Numbered from the stretch's first letter, positions 16,715-26,760 are shown. The stretch is DNA of 64,000 bases from Chitinophaga sp. CF118 (GCF_900112615.1 NZ_FOMK01000001.1:1860001-1924000); one strand, 5' to 3'. Numbers and translations are program-made. The notes: generated by a model from the letters alone, not told the origin.

Positions 16715-18253
16715 TTAGTTAATCTTGAAATTGATATTACTCATATCTCTAACCCTTCCATCCGGACCTTTCACACGTACGTTATCAAAGTACACCTGAT
16801 CTCCTGGTCTCAGTGAACGGATAGCACCCATTACACTGTTAGGGAAATAAGCGGAGTTGGCTTCACCTTCAACATAATCCTTTCCTTTAGCGTCGATACC
16901 GATACGGTAGCTAACTACCTCATATCTTACACCATCAAAAAGGAAGTCTTCCAGGTCTGCACGTAAACCACCCTGTACTTTAAATTCCGCAGCTTTCATT
17001 GAAGGACCTCTGCTCATACCCACTTTCAGGATAGGGTCAGGAATGTACTTGATACGAAATTCTTTAGCGCCAAGTGTTTTTACTTTACCATCCAGATCTG
17101 CACTAACACTGATAGTTGCTTTACCTGGGCTGGATACAACTACTGAATATTGACCGGCTCCTGTTTTAGTCATTTTACCAGCAGAAATACCGGCAGAAAC
17201 TTTTTCAGCAGGAACACCACCCGCAGATACGGAGATGGGATTCTGTAAACCGATGTACAGTACGTTCATCTTATCAGCAGAGATAGAAGTTGTTGAAGCT
17301 CCTACACTATAAGTTTCGCTGAAAGGATAACTTTCTGCTTCACCGTTTGGCTTTTTCAGTGTAACAGTACCAGAGATGGTCTTTTCACCGATACCTGAAA
17401 CAGGCATTGTGTAAGTACCTAATCCTTCAGTAGCTGTAACGGAAGAACCGTTTACCACGATCTCAGGATTAACAGTGCTGCTGTAAGCACCCACTGCTAT
17501 GCTGGCTGTTAAAGTCTGACCTTCCATCAGATTCTTTGAATTCAAAGAAACGAATGGTCTGATCTTGTCAAACTTAAAGTCATTTACACTGATCTGAGCT
17601 AACAGATCATCAATAATCAGTGACTCAGAGTTCTTGATGTCATTCTGGAATTTACTCAGAATGGTTACCGCTGCAATGGTTGGTACCATGTTAAAGTGAT
17701 ATTGAGTCCAGGTCTTGTTTTTAGGACCGTGCTCATCACCATTCGATTTACCAATTACTACATGCAGAGGTAATGTTTTTTCAAAGGTTGCTTTTGCTTT
17801 AGGATCAACGTAAGTCAGCAACTTAGCGCGAAGTTCTGTTAAACGTTTTTCCAGTTCAGGACCCTGTTTGCGGTTCTCCATTACACGGGTAGGAGCATCC
17901 AGGTTATCCTTACTTTTTACATCACCAAACTCGTTACGTCCACCACTTTCTCTGATAATTGTTTCTTTCAGCGTGTCGAGATAAACATACATTTCAGCAG
18001 AGAGCTTCTTTACCTGATCAGCCTTCTCTTTAAAAGGCGCAGCTTTCGCCGCATCTGCCGCCATTTGTTTTTCGAACTGCGCGTAAGTAATATTATTCTT
18101 ATCGGTAATTGAACCGTTCGAAGTTATGATTGAGTTATTTACAATATTAAATGCGTTCAATATTTCAGCAGAGACGTTCAATGCCAGCATGGCCGTCAAG
18201 ACCAGGTACATGATATTGATCATCTTCTGTCTGGGATCCTTAGGTAGTGCCAT
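16715..18253 (-). CDS. gldM: Gliding motility/T9SS motor protein GldM
   Basis: With GldL it forms the proton-driven T9SS motor. One N-terminal membrane helix (residues ~10-35, MINIMYLVLTAMLALNVSAE, with Glu30 inside it) is followed by a long periplasmic part of four domains. The N-terminal periplasmic domain starts near NSIITSNGS, and the beta-rich later domains show KPNGEAESY, GGVPAEKVSAGIS and PDPILKVGMSRGPSMKAAEF. The C-terminal domain that contacts GldK/N ends FDNVRVKGPDGRVRDM. At 512 residues it has normal length. It lies 59 bp after gldL and 11 bp before gldN, in the same unit. Confidence 0.95.
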   Translation of the reverse strand: MALPKDPRQKMINIMYLVLTAMLALNVSAEILNAFNIVNNSIITSNGSITDKNNITYAQFEKQMAADAAKAAPFKEKADQVKKLSAEMYVYLDTLKETIIRESGGRNEFGDVKSKDNLDAPTRVMENRKQGPELEKRLTELRAKLLTYVDPKAKATFEKTLPLHVVIGKSNGDEHGPKNKTWTQYHFNMVPTIAAVTILSKFQNDIKNSESLIIDDLLAQISVNDFKFDKIRPFVSLNSKNLMEGQTLTASIAVGAYSSTVNPEIVVNGSSVTATEGLGTYTMPVSGIGEKTISGTVTLKKPNGEAESYPFSETYSVGASTTSISADKMNVLYIGLQNPISVSAGGVPAEKVSAGISAGKMTKTGAGQYSVVVSSPGKATISVSADLDGKVKTLGAKEFRIKYIPDPILKVGMSRGPSMKAAEFKVQGGLRADLEDFLFDGVRYEVVSYRIGIDAKGKDYVEGEANSAYFPNSVMGAIRSLRPGDQVYFDNVRVKGPDGRVRDMSNINFKIN

Positions 18254-18312
18254 AGTTTGTTCTCAGATTTGAATGATTGTCTGTTTTTACATCAAAAACT
18301 ATCAGCGTTACC

Positions 18313-19062
18313 TTATCTGGCGCTGTGCATAGCACTGAGCATGTTTCCGTAAACGGTGTTCAGGCTTGTCAGGTTTTGTGCCAGTTTAGAAATTTGATCC
18401 TGTGTTTTGCGCGCATCATCGACACTGCTAGTCATCGCCTGAGAAACAGTCAACAGATTTCCGTAGAAATTGTTCATTGCTTTCAGATGATTGTTAGTGT
18501 CTTGCAACTCTAATTCATAAATAGCATTCAGGGAAGCCAGATTTTTGGTCATACCCTGCATCTGCTCATGAAAGTTTCTTGTTGATTCAGAAGCACTGCT
18601 AAAAGAAGATACAGCAGCAGCAGCAGTAGTGTAAGCATGAGCTACGTTACCGATAGCGCTGGCAGCTTCTCTTGTTTTCTGTGTGTAGTCGCCGGTTGCA
18701 GCAACAACATCACTGATATCTCTCATTTTGTCTACTGTAGTACCTAATTTCTGAAAGTTCTCGCTTAGACGTTGCAGGCTTACAGGAGTAATGTCAGCTT
18801 GTTCCAGCATTTTGTCAAGGCCAGCTAAAGCAGGACTACCACCGGAAACAACAGTTACCTGTCCTTCACCGTGCTCTCCACCGCTATCCGGTACAAATGC
18901 ATAAACAAAGAAGATAAGAGCTTCAGTACTTAAACCCACGATCAGGGCGATATCCGCGCCTGGCCAGTGTTGAAGTTTAAATAGCGCTCCGATAATTACT
19001 ACAGACGCCGCAATACAAACAAAGAAATTCAGCCATTTCGATGTAGTAGGATTCATAGCCAT
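18313..19062 (-). CDS. gldL: Gliding motility/T9SS motor protein GldL
   Basis: Stator-like partner of GldM. Two membrane helices lie close together at the N-terminus (residues ~10-28 and ~37-56), with the QHWPGADIAL turn between them. TM2 carries Glu47 (GLSTEALIFFVYAF), which corresponds to the conserved glutamate implicated in proton use in GldL. The remainder, residues ~80-249, is a cytoplasmic helical region with Ala/Ser-rich coils. A start two codons later (MNPTTSKW) is possible. A 249-bp gap separates it from gldK, longer than other gaps in the cluster, with no gene or clear hairpin that I could see in it. Confidence 0.94.
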   Translation of the reverse strand: MAMNPTTSKWLNFFVCIAASVVIIGALFKLQHWPGADIALIVGLSTEALIFFVYAFVPDSGGEHGEGQVTVVSGGSPALAGLDKMLEQADITPVSLQRLSENFQKLGTTVDKMRDISDVVAATGDYTQKTREAASAIGNVAHAYTTAAAAVSSFSSASESTRNFHEQMQGMTKNLASLNAIYELELQDTNNHLKAMNNFYGNLLTVSQAMTSSVDDARKTQDQISKLAQNLTSLNTVYGNMLSAMHSAR

Positions 19063-19311
19063 AGGTCAAAATTTACTAGTTAAAGTGTTAAAGGTTAAAT
19101 TGTTATGGAATAGTTCTTGCTCAACGATGAATTGCAGTTTAAGCTCAATGTACATCATACGGTCTCTCATCTTAACAATTTTATTATTTGTTAGATATCC
19201 ACATGCCCGTCCCAAAGGCATTCCGGGAAACTATCCCTGGCACTTCGATCCTTCTGGCTGTTTTCTTACTCATCTTAATCCGTAATGGCTGTTACTTTCT
19301 TCTTCGTATAC

Positions 19312-20607
19312 TTATCTGTGACCGAAATCATTCTTAGATCTGCTCAGGAAGGCAATCGTACATCTGAAACCGATATATGACTTAGCACTATCCTGGTATT
19401 CGTAAGACCGGGTACCTGTCTGAAGGAAATATCCTATATCTTTCCAGGAACCACCTCTTACTGATTTACGTTTCATTTTTGGAGCCGCATCATCTGGTAT
19501 ATCCATACGCAGATATGGATTCATATCAGAGGTAAAAGAATATGCATTTTCATAAAAGATATCCTGTGTCCACTCAGCAACGTTACCAGACATGTTGTAC
19601 AAACCATAATCATTAGGCCAGTAAGCATCAGCCCTTACTGTGTAGAAACCACCATCTTCAGGATAGTTACCACGGCCAGGTTTAAAGTTAGCCAGCAAAC
19701 AGCCTTTCTTATTTCTTATGTAATAACCACCCCATGGATAAGGAGTTTGTTCTCTGCCACCACGTGCTGCGTATTCCCATTGTGCTTCAGAAGGCAATTG
19801 GAATTTATCTTCTGTGAACAGGTTCTTAGACATACGGTAGTCTTCCCAGAACTTACTGCGCCACTCAGCAAAAGCATTTGCCTGATGCCAGGTTACACCT
19901 ACTACAGGGTAATTGTCAAATGCCGGATGCCAGAAGTACATTCTCGTCATTGGCTCATTATAAGCGTAGGAGAAGTCTCTGATCCAACACAGTGTGTCCG
20001 GATAGATAGCTACATCCTTCTTTACAATGAACGTAGAACGTTTCTTACTAGCGTTCTCACGCTTCTTAGCTTGTTCCCAGTTGAAAGTTTCTGAATGATA
20101 AACCAGTTTATGCACATCAAATTCCTTCCGGCCGTATAAACGGTCTTCCGGTGCATAGGTCATACCTTCCAGTTTCTCTATGGTGGATTTATCCTTGTAA
20201 TTAATCTTCTTCTTCCAGTCAATCACATCCTGCCCACCATCACTCTTAACATCGCCCAGTAAAATGTGAGCAATAGAATCTGTAACCCATTGAACAAACT
20301 GACGGTACTCATTGTTCGTTATTTCTGTAGCATCCATATAGAAACCAGAAATAGAAACAGATTTGTTACGTGCAGTGTACGCATAGTTCAAATCCTCATC
20401 GCTAGGCCCCATGTGAAAAGTACCCGAGGGCACATAAACCATTCCATAAGGTACAGGCGGGAAATACTTCGGTCTGGGACTAACTCCAATGAGTTGTCCT
20501 TGTGCATTTTTGGGGGTTTTACTACCACCGCAGCTGGCGAGCAGGCTAACCAGCAATACTGCTAACAGACCACTTGATAAATTAAGCTTCATAAGGGTAG
20601 CTTTCAT
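19312..20607 (-). CDS. gldK: Gliding motility lipoprotein GldK
   Basis: Outer-membrane-associated T9SS lipoprotein (PorK homologue) that binds GldN. The signal peptide ends at the lipobox LLASC (Cys26). The rest is a formylglycine-generating enzyme-like (SUMF) fold that is structural, not catalytic, in this family: MVYVPSGTFHMGPSDED near residue 60, FYMDATEITNNEYRQF, VTWHQANAFAEWRSKF, FQLPSEAQWEYAARGG, NMSGNVAEWTQDI and KRKSVRGGSW. The start may be the ATG at 20607 or the one five codons later. A perfect minus-strand -7 box lies 290 bp upstream. Confidence 0.94.
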   Translation of the reverse strand: MKATLMKLNLSSGLLAVLLVSLLASCGGSKTPKNAQGQLIGVSPRPKYFPPVPYGMVYVPSGTFHMGPSDEDLNYAYTARNKSVSISGFYMDATEITNNEYRQFVQWVTDSIAHILLGDVKSDGGQDVIDWKKKINYKDKSTIEKLEGMTYAPEDRLYGRKEFDVHKLVYHSETFNWEQAKKRENASKKRSTFIVKKDVAIYPDTLCWIRDFSYAYNEPMTRMYFWHPAFDNYPVVGVTWHQANAFAEWRSKFWEDYRMSKNLFTEDKFQLPSEAQWEYAARGGREQTPYPWGGYYIRNKKGCLLANFKPGRGNYPEDGGFYTVRADAYWPNDYGLYNMSGNVAEWTQDIFYENAYSFTSDMNPYLRMDIPDDAAPKMKRKSVRGGSWKDIGYFLQTGTRSYEYQDSAKSYIGFRCTIAFLSRSKNDFGHR

Positions 20608-21069
20608 TGAAAATCATTTATTTCGTAGGCGACATAGCTTTATTGGCCAGAATAACGCTATGGGTGTCGCTTTGTTTCTAAAAATGGCCGAAGGTCTTTC
20701 CGGACTGCCCGGTCTGACGGATAACCAACCAGCCATTCACACAAGCGCTCTAAAGCTTTAACTAATTATAACTTCAGAAATTACCGGTTATTTTACTCGT
20801 TGGTTTACTTAAAATATCATTCCCTATAGTTCAGGTGTTAATAATTCAAGTCAGCACGCTCCCTCAATTCACCTGCTCTGTTTTTACCTAAGATAACAAA
20901 TGTAACGATTAATTTTAATCCGTAGTTAGTTTTCATCCAACTTTTTCATCTCCGAATGGAGAACCGTAACAATTAAATTAAACGTGCTTTTTAACATTTT
21001 ATTATATCTTATTAGAATCATTTTTTTATGTTCTGCCAGTCAGATATGGTCATGCAAGATACATAATAA
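20608..21069. other. 462-bp region upstream of gldK
   Basis: No gene is supported here. It holds the gldK upstream region with a minus-strand -7 box (20897-20904) and AT-rich sequence towards the end of the neighbouring DUF255 gene. No terminator hairpin for the DUF255 gene is obvious. Confidence 0.5.
20897..20904 (-). promoter_or_regulatory. -7 promoter box for gldKLMN
   Basis: TACATTTG on the minus strand is a perfect TAnnTTTG box. If it is used, the gldK transcript has a leader of about 285 nt. Confidence 0.35.
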
Positions 21070-23112
21070 TTATATTAAATTAAAAATTTCCTCTATATCA
21101 CTTACCGGCTTAATACAATGGTAATCTTCACAAACATATATCCAGGTTCCTCCAGGTTGCTCCCGCTGCTCAAGCAAGGGGATTCCCTGCTTATCCTTTT
21201 CCGCTCCCAGCAACACTTTGAAGGGGACATAATGCCTGTTTACACCCTCCATTTTTGACCGGTAATCTGCTCCTACCACCGCGATCTCTTTCACACCCTT
21301 TACCCCTTGTAACATCAAGCCGGCCCATATACCAAACGAAGTAGGATATCTTACCACCGTTTGTGACTGTTCAAAGATCATTCTCATCGCCCGCTCCCCC
21401 CATTCACCTCTGTCATAAACGATAGAAAGGTACCAGAGGTTTGAAGCCATAACAACATTACCACTAGGGGTGGCACCATCATACACTTCCTTTTTCCGTA
21501 CAATAACGTCCCCTTGCCCCGCTTCAGTATAATAAAAAAATAAATTTGTTTCATCCGAGAAGTTTTGCAGCACAAATGAGGTCATTTCTTCTGCTTTTTC
21601 CATCCAGCGGAACTCACCGGTCACTTCCTGTAATACTATTAAGGCACGTATTAAATAGGCATAATCGTCAAGAAACGCCGGATATTTAGCTTTTCCGGCT
21701 TTAAATGTATGATATAATCCCTGTTTATCAACCTGTTGCAGATTTTCGAGGCAGAAATTAGCTGCCTTCACTGCCATTTCCCGGTATGCTTCCACTCCAA
21801 GGGCGGCATATGCCCTGCAACACGAATGGATCATCAGGGCATTCCACCCCAGCAGAATCTTGTCATCCAGTCCCGGACGGATCCGCAAATCCCTCACAGC
21901 CATCAGCTTTTCCCGGCAAGAAGCAAGCTTACTACGTAACACATTCTCATCCAGCCCATTAGTTATTGCAAAAGCCGGAAGCGGTTGGGTGATCCACAAA
22001 ATATTCTGCTCTTCCCAGTTTCCCTCATCGGTTACATCATAAAATTGACAGAAAACGGCGGAGTCTGCTCCTAATATATTATCTACTTCTTCCTTGCTCC
22101 ATGTATAGAACTTTCCTTCCACTCCTTCAGAATCTGCATCCAATGCTGCATAAAAAGCACCTCCGGCGTCTGTGAGCTCCCTTTGTACAAAACCCAGTGT
22201 TTCCTGGATGGTTTGTGCATAAGTGGCATCGCCGGTAAGTTGGTAAGCTTCACATAACACATCCGTCAGTAACGCATTGTCATACAGCATCTTCTCAAAA
22301 TGTGGGGCCAGCCAATGAGCATCAGTGCTGTAACGTGCAAACCCGCCTCCTAACTGATCATAGATCCCGCCCTGCAACATTTTATCCAGAGAAAGCAGAG
22401 CCTGCTCTAATGCGCCAGGCACTTTAAAACTGTGATGATACCGTAACAGATATTGTATAATAAAGGTGCCGGGGAACTTGGGGGCGTTACCAAATCCACC
22501 CCAGGTCTTATCGGCCTGCTGCATAATGTTCTGATATACAGTATCACATTGCTCCCTGGTAAATAATTCGTGATGCGGTATTTGCAGAAAAGGGGCGGCA
22601 TTGGATCCAAACCGGGAAGACTGGGCAAGATGCTCAGTCATATTATCTGCCTGTGTTTCAATATCTTCCCTGCGCTCTTTGAATGCCTGGGACAATGCCA
22701 GCAATACATCCTTCCATGACGGACGGTTATAAGCTTTTACGGGGGGGAAATAGGTACCTCCGTAAAATGCATGTTTTCCCGGCGTCAGGAACACATTCAG
22801 TGGCCAGCCACCGGAACCCGTCATTGCCTGTACAGCATCCATGTATATATGGTCAAGGTCCGGACGCTCTTCCCTGTCTATCTTAATATTGATGAAATTT
22901 TCGTTCATGATACGGGCAGTTTCTGAATCTTCGAAACTCTCCCGCTCCATTACATGACACCAGTGGCAGGCGGCATAACCAATGCTCACCAGTATAGGCT
23001 TATCTTCCGATACGGCTCTCTGAAGTGCTTCGTCCCCCCATGGATACCAATCTACCGGGTTATGCGCATGCTGCATAAGGTAAGGACTGGTTTCATTCGC
23101 TAGTCTGTTCAC
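21070..23112 (-). CDS. Thioredoxin-domain protein, DUF255 (YyaL/SPATA20 family)
   Basis: A 680-residue cytoplasmic protein with an N-terminal thioredoxin-like domain and a C-terminal (alpha/alpha)6 toroid like that of glycan epimerases. Its biochemical role is unknown; the family is widespread from bacteria to mammals. The N-terminal block is [17 protein letters not shown] (residues 9-25), the [14 protein letters not shown] motif near residue 50 carries the CxxC, and [23 protein letters not shown] near 100. The second half shows [34 protein letters not shown] and [16 protein letters not shown]. The start is GTG at 23112. A hairpin between it and hemD shows that the two are separate transcripts. 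Confidence 0.92.
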   Translation of the reverse strand: MNRLANETSPYLMQHAHNPVDWYPWGDEALQRAVSEDKPILVSIGYAACHWCHVMERESFEDSETARIMNENFINIKIDREERPDLDHIYMDAVQAMTGSGGWPLNVFLTPGKHAFYGGTYFPPVKAYNRPSWKDVLLALSQAFKERREDIETQADNMTEHLAQSSRFGSNAAPFLQIPHHELFTREQCDTVYQNIMQQADKTWGGFGNAPKFPGTFIIQYLLRYHHSFKVPGALEQALLSLDKMLQGGIYDQLGGGFARYSTDAHWLAPHFEKMLYDNALLTDVLCEAYQLTGDATYAQTIQETLGFVQRELTDAGGAFYAALDADSEGVEGKFYTWSKEEVDNILGADSAVFCQFYDVTDEGNWEEQNILWITQPLPAFAITNGLDENVLRSKLASCREKLMAVRDLRIRPGLDDKILLGWNALMIHSCCRAYAALGVEAYREMAVKAANFCLENLQQVDKQGLYHTFKAGKAKYPAFLDDYAYLIRALIVLQEVTGEFRWMEKAEEMTSFVLQNFSDETNLFFYYTEAGQGDVIVRKKEVYDGATPSGNVVMASNLWYLSIVYDRGEWGERAMRMIFEQSQTVVRYPTSFGIWAGLMLQGVKGVKEIAVVGADYRSKMEGVNRHYVPFKVLLGAEKDKQGIPLLEQREQPGGTWIYVCEDYHCIKPVSDIEEIFNLI

Positions 23113-23161
23113 AGTTATGGTTGTTAGGTCGTTGTAACGCTTTGTTTATCAAATATAAGAA

Positions 23162-23181
23162 GGGACAGCTAATGCTGTCCC
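23162..23181 (-). terminator. Terminator after hemD
   Basis: An 8-bp perfect stem GGGACAGC / GCTGTCCC with a TAAT loop, followed on the minus strand by TTCTTATATTT, between the hemD stop and the next gene. Confidence 0.75.
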
Positions 23182-23248
23182 CCTTAAATGAGTTATTTTA
23201 TATTCTTCCGGATTATTTTTTGATGATCAGCGCCAAATAAGCCAGTTA

Positions 23249-24040
23249 TTATTTCTTATTAATCATAGCCAGATACTGCTCTAGTGCAGCAGGCATAGAC
23301 GTTGCCTGGGGAACGGGAGCTTTTAAATCAAGACGTAATCCTGCTTCTTCTACGGCGGCGGAAGTGGTGGGACCAAATGCGCCTATCCGTGTACCGTTCT
23401 GTTCAAACTCAGGTATATTTTCAAAAAGTGATTTTACCCCGTATGGACTAAAGAATACGATCATATCATACTCATTATCAGCCATAACAGCCTTTACATC
23501 GTTTGAAACAGTCTTGTAAAGGGTAGCGGTAGCATACTCACATTTATATGTTTTCAACCACTCCTCTATATCCTTTTTCTGGCTGTCAGAACTGGGGAAC
23601 AGGAATTTTTCGTTATCACGATGCTTGTTCATTACCTCCAGCAGGCTTTTGGTAGAACCATCAGCCCCGTAGAACACCTTACGCTTGCGGTAAAGTATAA
23701 ATTTCTGGAGATACAATGCAATTGCTTCAGTAATGCAAAAATACTTGCAATCCTGAGACACCTTGATCTTCATTTCTTCACAGATCCTGAAAAAATGGTC
23801 AACAGAATTACGGCTGGTAAAAATAACCGCCGTAAAATTCGGTATGTCAATCTTCTGTTTCCTGAAGTCTTTTGCGGACAGTCCCTCAACCCTTATAAAC
23901 GGATGAAAATCCAATTTAACATTGAATTTTTTTGCTAGTTCAAAGTAAGGTGATTTTTCTGTTTCAGGTTTAGGTTGGGAAATTAGAATTGACTGAATCT
24001 GTTTTGTCTGCAAATCTTTTTTTGGCCCGCCTTTAATCAT
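23249..24040 (-). CDS. hemD: Uroporphyrinogen-III synthase
   Basis: Closes and inverts ring D of hydroxymethylbilane to make uroporphyrinogen III for heme. The family is weakly conserved, but the pattern is clear: ILISQPKPETEKSPYFELAKKF at the N-terminus, a linking block VIFTSRNSVDHFF near residue 70, FLFPSSDSQKKDI near 150, YDMIVFFSPYGVKSLFENIPEF near 195 and RIGAFGPTTSAAVEEAGLR near 225. The size, 263 residues, is normal. It lies 36 bp after the DUF4271 gene, a pairing typical of Bacteroidota, and across from hemW, a second heme-related gene. Confidence 0.9.
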   Translation of the reverse strand: MIKGGPKKDLQTKQIQSILISQPKPETEKSPYFELAKKFNVKLDFHPFIRVEGLSAKDFRKQKIDIPNFTAVIFTSRNSVDHFFRICEEMKIKVSQDCKYFCITEAIALYLQKFILYRKRKVFYGADGSTKSLLEVMNKHRDNEKFLFPSSDSQKKDIEEWLKTYKCEYATATLYKTVSNDVKAVMADNEYDMIVFFSPYGVKSLFENIPEFEQNGTRIGAFGPTTSAAVEEAGLRLDLKAPVPQATSMPAALEQYLAMINKK

Positions 24041-24076
24041 ACTTTTTTTGCTCTTGTGTTAACAATAGGCAGTTTG

Positions 24077-25147
24077 TTAGTGACTTCCAGGACTACCAGT
24101 TAACCAGATCAGCAACACCTTAGTTATTATTAAAACCGGCGCTACTTCGAATGCGCAAAGGTAAAGAAAAAAATGTAATCTGCTGAAAGATAAGTATTGT
24201 TTTACCACTGAATAAGACCTGACATACCTGTATCCTACCAATACAACAATAAAAAATACCGAAATATACAGGAAAGCACGGGCTACATTCGGCTGGCAGA
24301 ACGCCAGTATCACCAGAAAAGGCACCAGCAGTATACCTAAAACCTTATTAATCAGGTATAGAATAAAAATATATGAATCCGCCAGTTCAATACTGCCAAA
24401 TAACCAGCCACAAAACCTCAGCATTACATATTTAACACTATAAACGATTGCTACCAGCAGAATTAACCCCGGTATCACCATCCATGCATTGCTGGTATTG
24501 GTAATATATTGCTGCCGGAACATCAGAAGATAGATATACAAAGCCAGACTGATCACAAAAAAGGCATTCAGCAGGAAATTAGGAAACGGCGATTGTGATA
24601 ACTGATCTTTCAGCTGCCGCTGACTCAAAGTAGGATTCAGAAATGCCCGGAACAGATCTGAAAAATATTTCAGATAACTGAGACGTATAATCCCTAACAA
24701 CAGTACAATTCCTCCCATCGTATACACCAGCCAGTCCAGATCCCTGTAATGCCGCAAAGGGTTCATATCTAAACGACTTGGCTTATTCTCCTTTAAATAA
24801 GCATTCTTCTTACCCAATTCCTTTAAGAAAACGTCATAATCTGTTTCCTTTGGTACAGACACAACAGGAGTTGCTGCCATAGTATCTGCCTGGGCAGGCC
24901 CGGCTACACTTTTAGGAAGAGCAGTTGTAACAGGCGGGCGCGACAGGCTATCCTTCGGAACTGCAGGAGTGGCAACTACCGGCGCTTTCTTCTTTACCGG
25001 AAGGGGATGCGCAGCAGTATCTCTTTGCGCACTTTGTACTGAGACAGGCACCGTTTGCTTTACTGGCAGCGGCTGTGCACCACTATCCGTTTGTGCCGCC
25101 AAACGTAAACAGGGTAAAATGAACAGGAACAATAACCACCTTCGCAC
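24077..25147 (-). CDS. DUF4271 membrane protein
   Basis: A 356-residue protein with a signal peptide (MRRWLLFLFILPCLRLAAQ), a Pro/Val/Thr-rich low-complexity linker to about residue 95, then a DUF4271 membrane domain. The membrane part begins after MNPLRHYRDLDWLVYTMGGIV and has about seven or eight hydrophobic helices. Its activity is unknown. The constant position next to hemD in Bacteroidota suggests only a shared transcript. The start is GTG at 25147, 47 bp from a perfect minus-strand -7 box, and it is divergent from hemW. The repeated proline/valine linker could span the periplasm. Confidence 0.85.
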   Translation of the reverse strand: MRRWLLFLFILPCLRLAAQTDSGAQPLPVKQTVPVSVQSAQRDTAAHPLPVKKKAPVVATPAVPKDSLSRPPVTTALPKSVAGPAQADTMAATPVVSVPKETDYDVFLKELGKKNAYLKENKPSRLDMNPLRHYRDLDWLVYTMGGIVLLLGIIRLSYLKYFSDLFRAFLNPTLSQRQLKDQLSQSPFPNFLLNAFFVISLALYIYLLMFRQQYITNTSNAWMVIPGLILLVAIVYSVKYVMLRFCGWLFGSIELADSYIFILYLINKVLGILLVPFLVILAFCQPNVARAFLYISVFFIVVLVGYRYVRSYSVVKQYLSFSRLHFFLYLCAFEVAPVLIITKVLLIWLTGSPGSH

Positions 25148-25178
25148 CAGTAATATTTTTTAATGCTGTAATTTCGAT

Positions 25179-25201
25179 GTTTGCAAAGATATAAAAATAG
25201 T
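25179..25201. promoter_or_regulatory. Divergent -7 promoter boxes between DUF4271 and hemW
   Basis: On the plus strand, TAATTTCG (25179-25186) is one base from TAnnTTTG. On the minus strand, TATCTTTG (25194-25201) is a perfect match. The two face in opposite directions for hemW and DUF4271-hemD. Confidence 0.45.
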
Positions 25202-25235
25202 CCACAGTCTCTGAACTATAGACTACTTAACAACA

Positions 25236-26360
25236 ATGGCAGGTATTTATTTACATATTCCCTTTTGTAAGCAGGCATGTTACTATTGTAACTTTCACTT
25301 TTCTACCTCAAGGGGGCAACAATCCTCTCTGGTGCAGCAATTGTTGAAGGAAATGACCCTGCAAAAGGACTACCTGGCGGGACAACCCATCAGTAGTATC
25401 TATTTTGGAGGAGGCACCCCCAGCCTGCTGACAGCAGATGAATTACATCTGCTCATGGATCAGTTACATACCCTCTTTCATATAGAAAACAATGCGGAAA
25501 TCACACTGGAGGCCAACCCGGATGATCTCACTCCTGCAAAGCTGAAAGAACTGGCGGCAACAGGCATCAACAGGCTGAGCATTGGGATCCAGTCCTTTCA
25601 TGAAGCAGACCTTCAGTGGATGCACCGGGCACATAACAGCCAACAGGCACTGGCATGCATTCAGAATGCCCAACAATCAGGTTTTCATAACCTCTCTATA
25701 GATCTTATTTACGGAGGGCCCACCCTCTCTGACGAAGGTTGGGAGCAAAATGTACAACAGGCCATTGACCTCCAGGTAACACATCTTTCATGTTATGCCC
25801 TTACCGTAGAACCCGGTACGGCCCTGGATCAGTTCATCCGGAAAAAGAAAATGGCCGCAGTAGATAATGACAAAGCCGCCAGGCATTTTGAACAGCTTAT
25901 GAAATGGACGGCCACTGCCGGCTATGAACATTACGAAATATCCAACTTTGCCAAACCCGGCTGGCATTCCCGGCATAACAGCAGCTACTGGCAGGGACAA
26001 CACTACCTGGGACTTGGGCCATCTGCCCACTCTTTTAACAGGCATTCCCGTCAATGGAATATTGCAAACAATGCACTTTACATAAAAAGTCTTGAAGAGG
26101 GCACCGTACCCTTCGAACTGGAAGAACTAACGCCTGCCATGCAGTTGAACGAATATATTATGACTTCCTTACGCACTTCCGCAGGTTGCCACCTTTCAAT
26201 CGTGCAGGAACTTTTTGGAGCAGACAAATGCCTGCAATTATTATCTAATGCGACTCCCTTTATCCAAAAGGGATGGATCCGGCGGGAAGCGGATATCCTG
26301 ACATTAACCCGGGAAGGACGGCTTTTTGCAGACGGCATTGCTTCGGATCTCTTCTTCTGA
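25236..26360 (+). CDS. hemW: Radical SAM heme chaperone HemW
   Basis: A radical SAM protein of the coproporphyrinogen III oxidase-like family; HemW inserts heme into respiratory proteins rather than oxidising the porphyrin. The [4Fe-4S] motif is CKQACYYCNF near residue 11 (Cx3Cx2C). Further blocks are IYFGGGTPSLL, EITLEANPDDLTP, GINRLSIGIQSF, LSIDLIYGGPT and LSCYALTVEPGTAL. The C-terminal HemW part includes YEISNFAKPGWHSRHN and LGLGPSAHSF. The protein has 374 residues. True oxygen-independent HemN enzymes are longer and have another cysteine after the motif, which is absent here. Confidence 0.92.
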   Translation: MAGIYLHIPFCKQACYYCNFHFSTSRGQQSSLVQQLLKEMTLQKDYLAGQPISSIYFGGGTPSLLTADELHLLMDQLHTLFHIENNAEITLEANPDDLTPAKLKELAATGINRLSIGIQSFHEADLQWMHRAHNSQQALACIQNAQQSGFHNLSIDLIYGGPTLSDEGWEQNVQQAIDLQVTHLSCYALTVEPGTALDQFIRKKKMAAVDNDKAARHFEQLMKWTATAGYEHYEISNFAKPGWHSRHNSSYWQGQHYLGLGPSAHSFNRHSRQWNIANNALYIKSLEEGTVPFELEELTPAMQLNEYIMTSLRTSAGCHLSIVQELFGADKCLQLLSNATPFIQKGWIRREADILTLTREGRLFADGIASDLFF

Positions 26361-26442
26361 TAATCTTTTAATTCCTCTCCTTTTTACTATACAAAATGGA
26401 AGAATCAATGCTTTCGTAGTGAGTCTATATCTTGAAAATACA

Positions 26443-26527
26443 TTTGACATACGTTGGACATTCTTTGAACACTTTACATGCGATCTAAGGGTGTCCAACG
26501 TATGTCCAACGTATGTTCAATGTATGA
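26443..26527. repeat. Inverted array of 11-bp repeats between hemW and galM
   Basis: On the plus strand TGTCCAACGTA occurs twice in tandem (26492-26502 and 26503-26513), then TGTTCAATGTA (26514-26524) and TGATCAA. The opposite orientation lies at 26446-26460, where GACATACGTTGGACA is the perfect 15-bp reverse complement of 26492-26506. Spacing is 11 bp, about one helical turn. It lies inside the 400-bp convergent gap 26361-26760, which otherwise holds the galM terminator and no gene. Confidence 0.75.
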
Positions 26528-26698
26528 TCAAACCTAGAAGTCATCCCGAACTCTCCCCAAAGACACTGGCAATTTGTACAAGTCCTGAATAACTATACTC
26601 TTTGTGACACAGATGAAGAGAAAATCCATTACATCCTGCCAAAATATTCTGTGTAAACTATTTCACAAATTAACTGGTCTGCAACGGAATAGATTTTC

Positions 26699-26730
26699 AG
26701 AAAAAAAGGCCGGCTCTTACAGAGCCGGCC
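26699..26730 (-). terminator. Terminator of galM
   Basis: A 9-bp GC-rich stem GGCCGGCTC / GAGCCGGCC (26708-26730) with loop TTACA, followed on the minus strand by a T run (26699-26707). Confidence 0.92.
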
Positions 26731-26760
26731 CGAAAATATTTATAGTCTGAAATAAGTGAA

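Noticed and set aside
20340..20420. GTTCAAATCC resembling a tRNA T-loop
   Set aside because: It lies inside gldK, without acceptor stem or anticodon arm; no tRNA gene was found anywhere in the window.
26492..26527. CRISPR-like short direct repeats
   Set aside because: The unit is 11 bp without spacers and no cas gene is present; it is an iterated site, not a CRISPR array.
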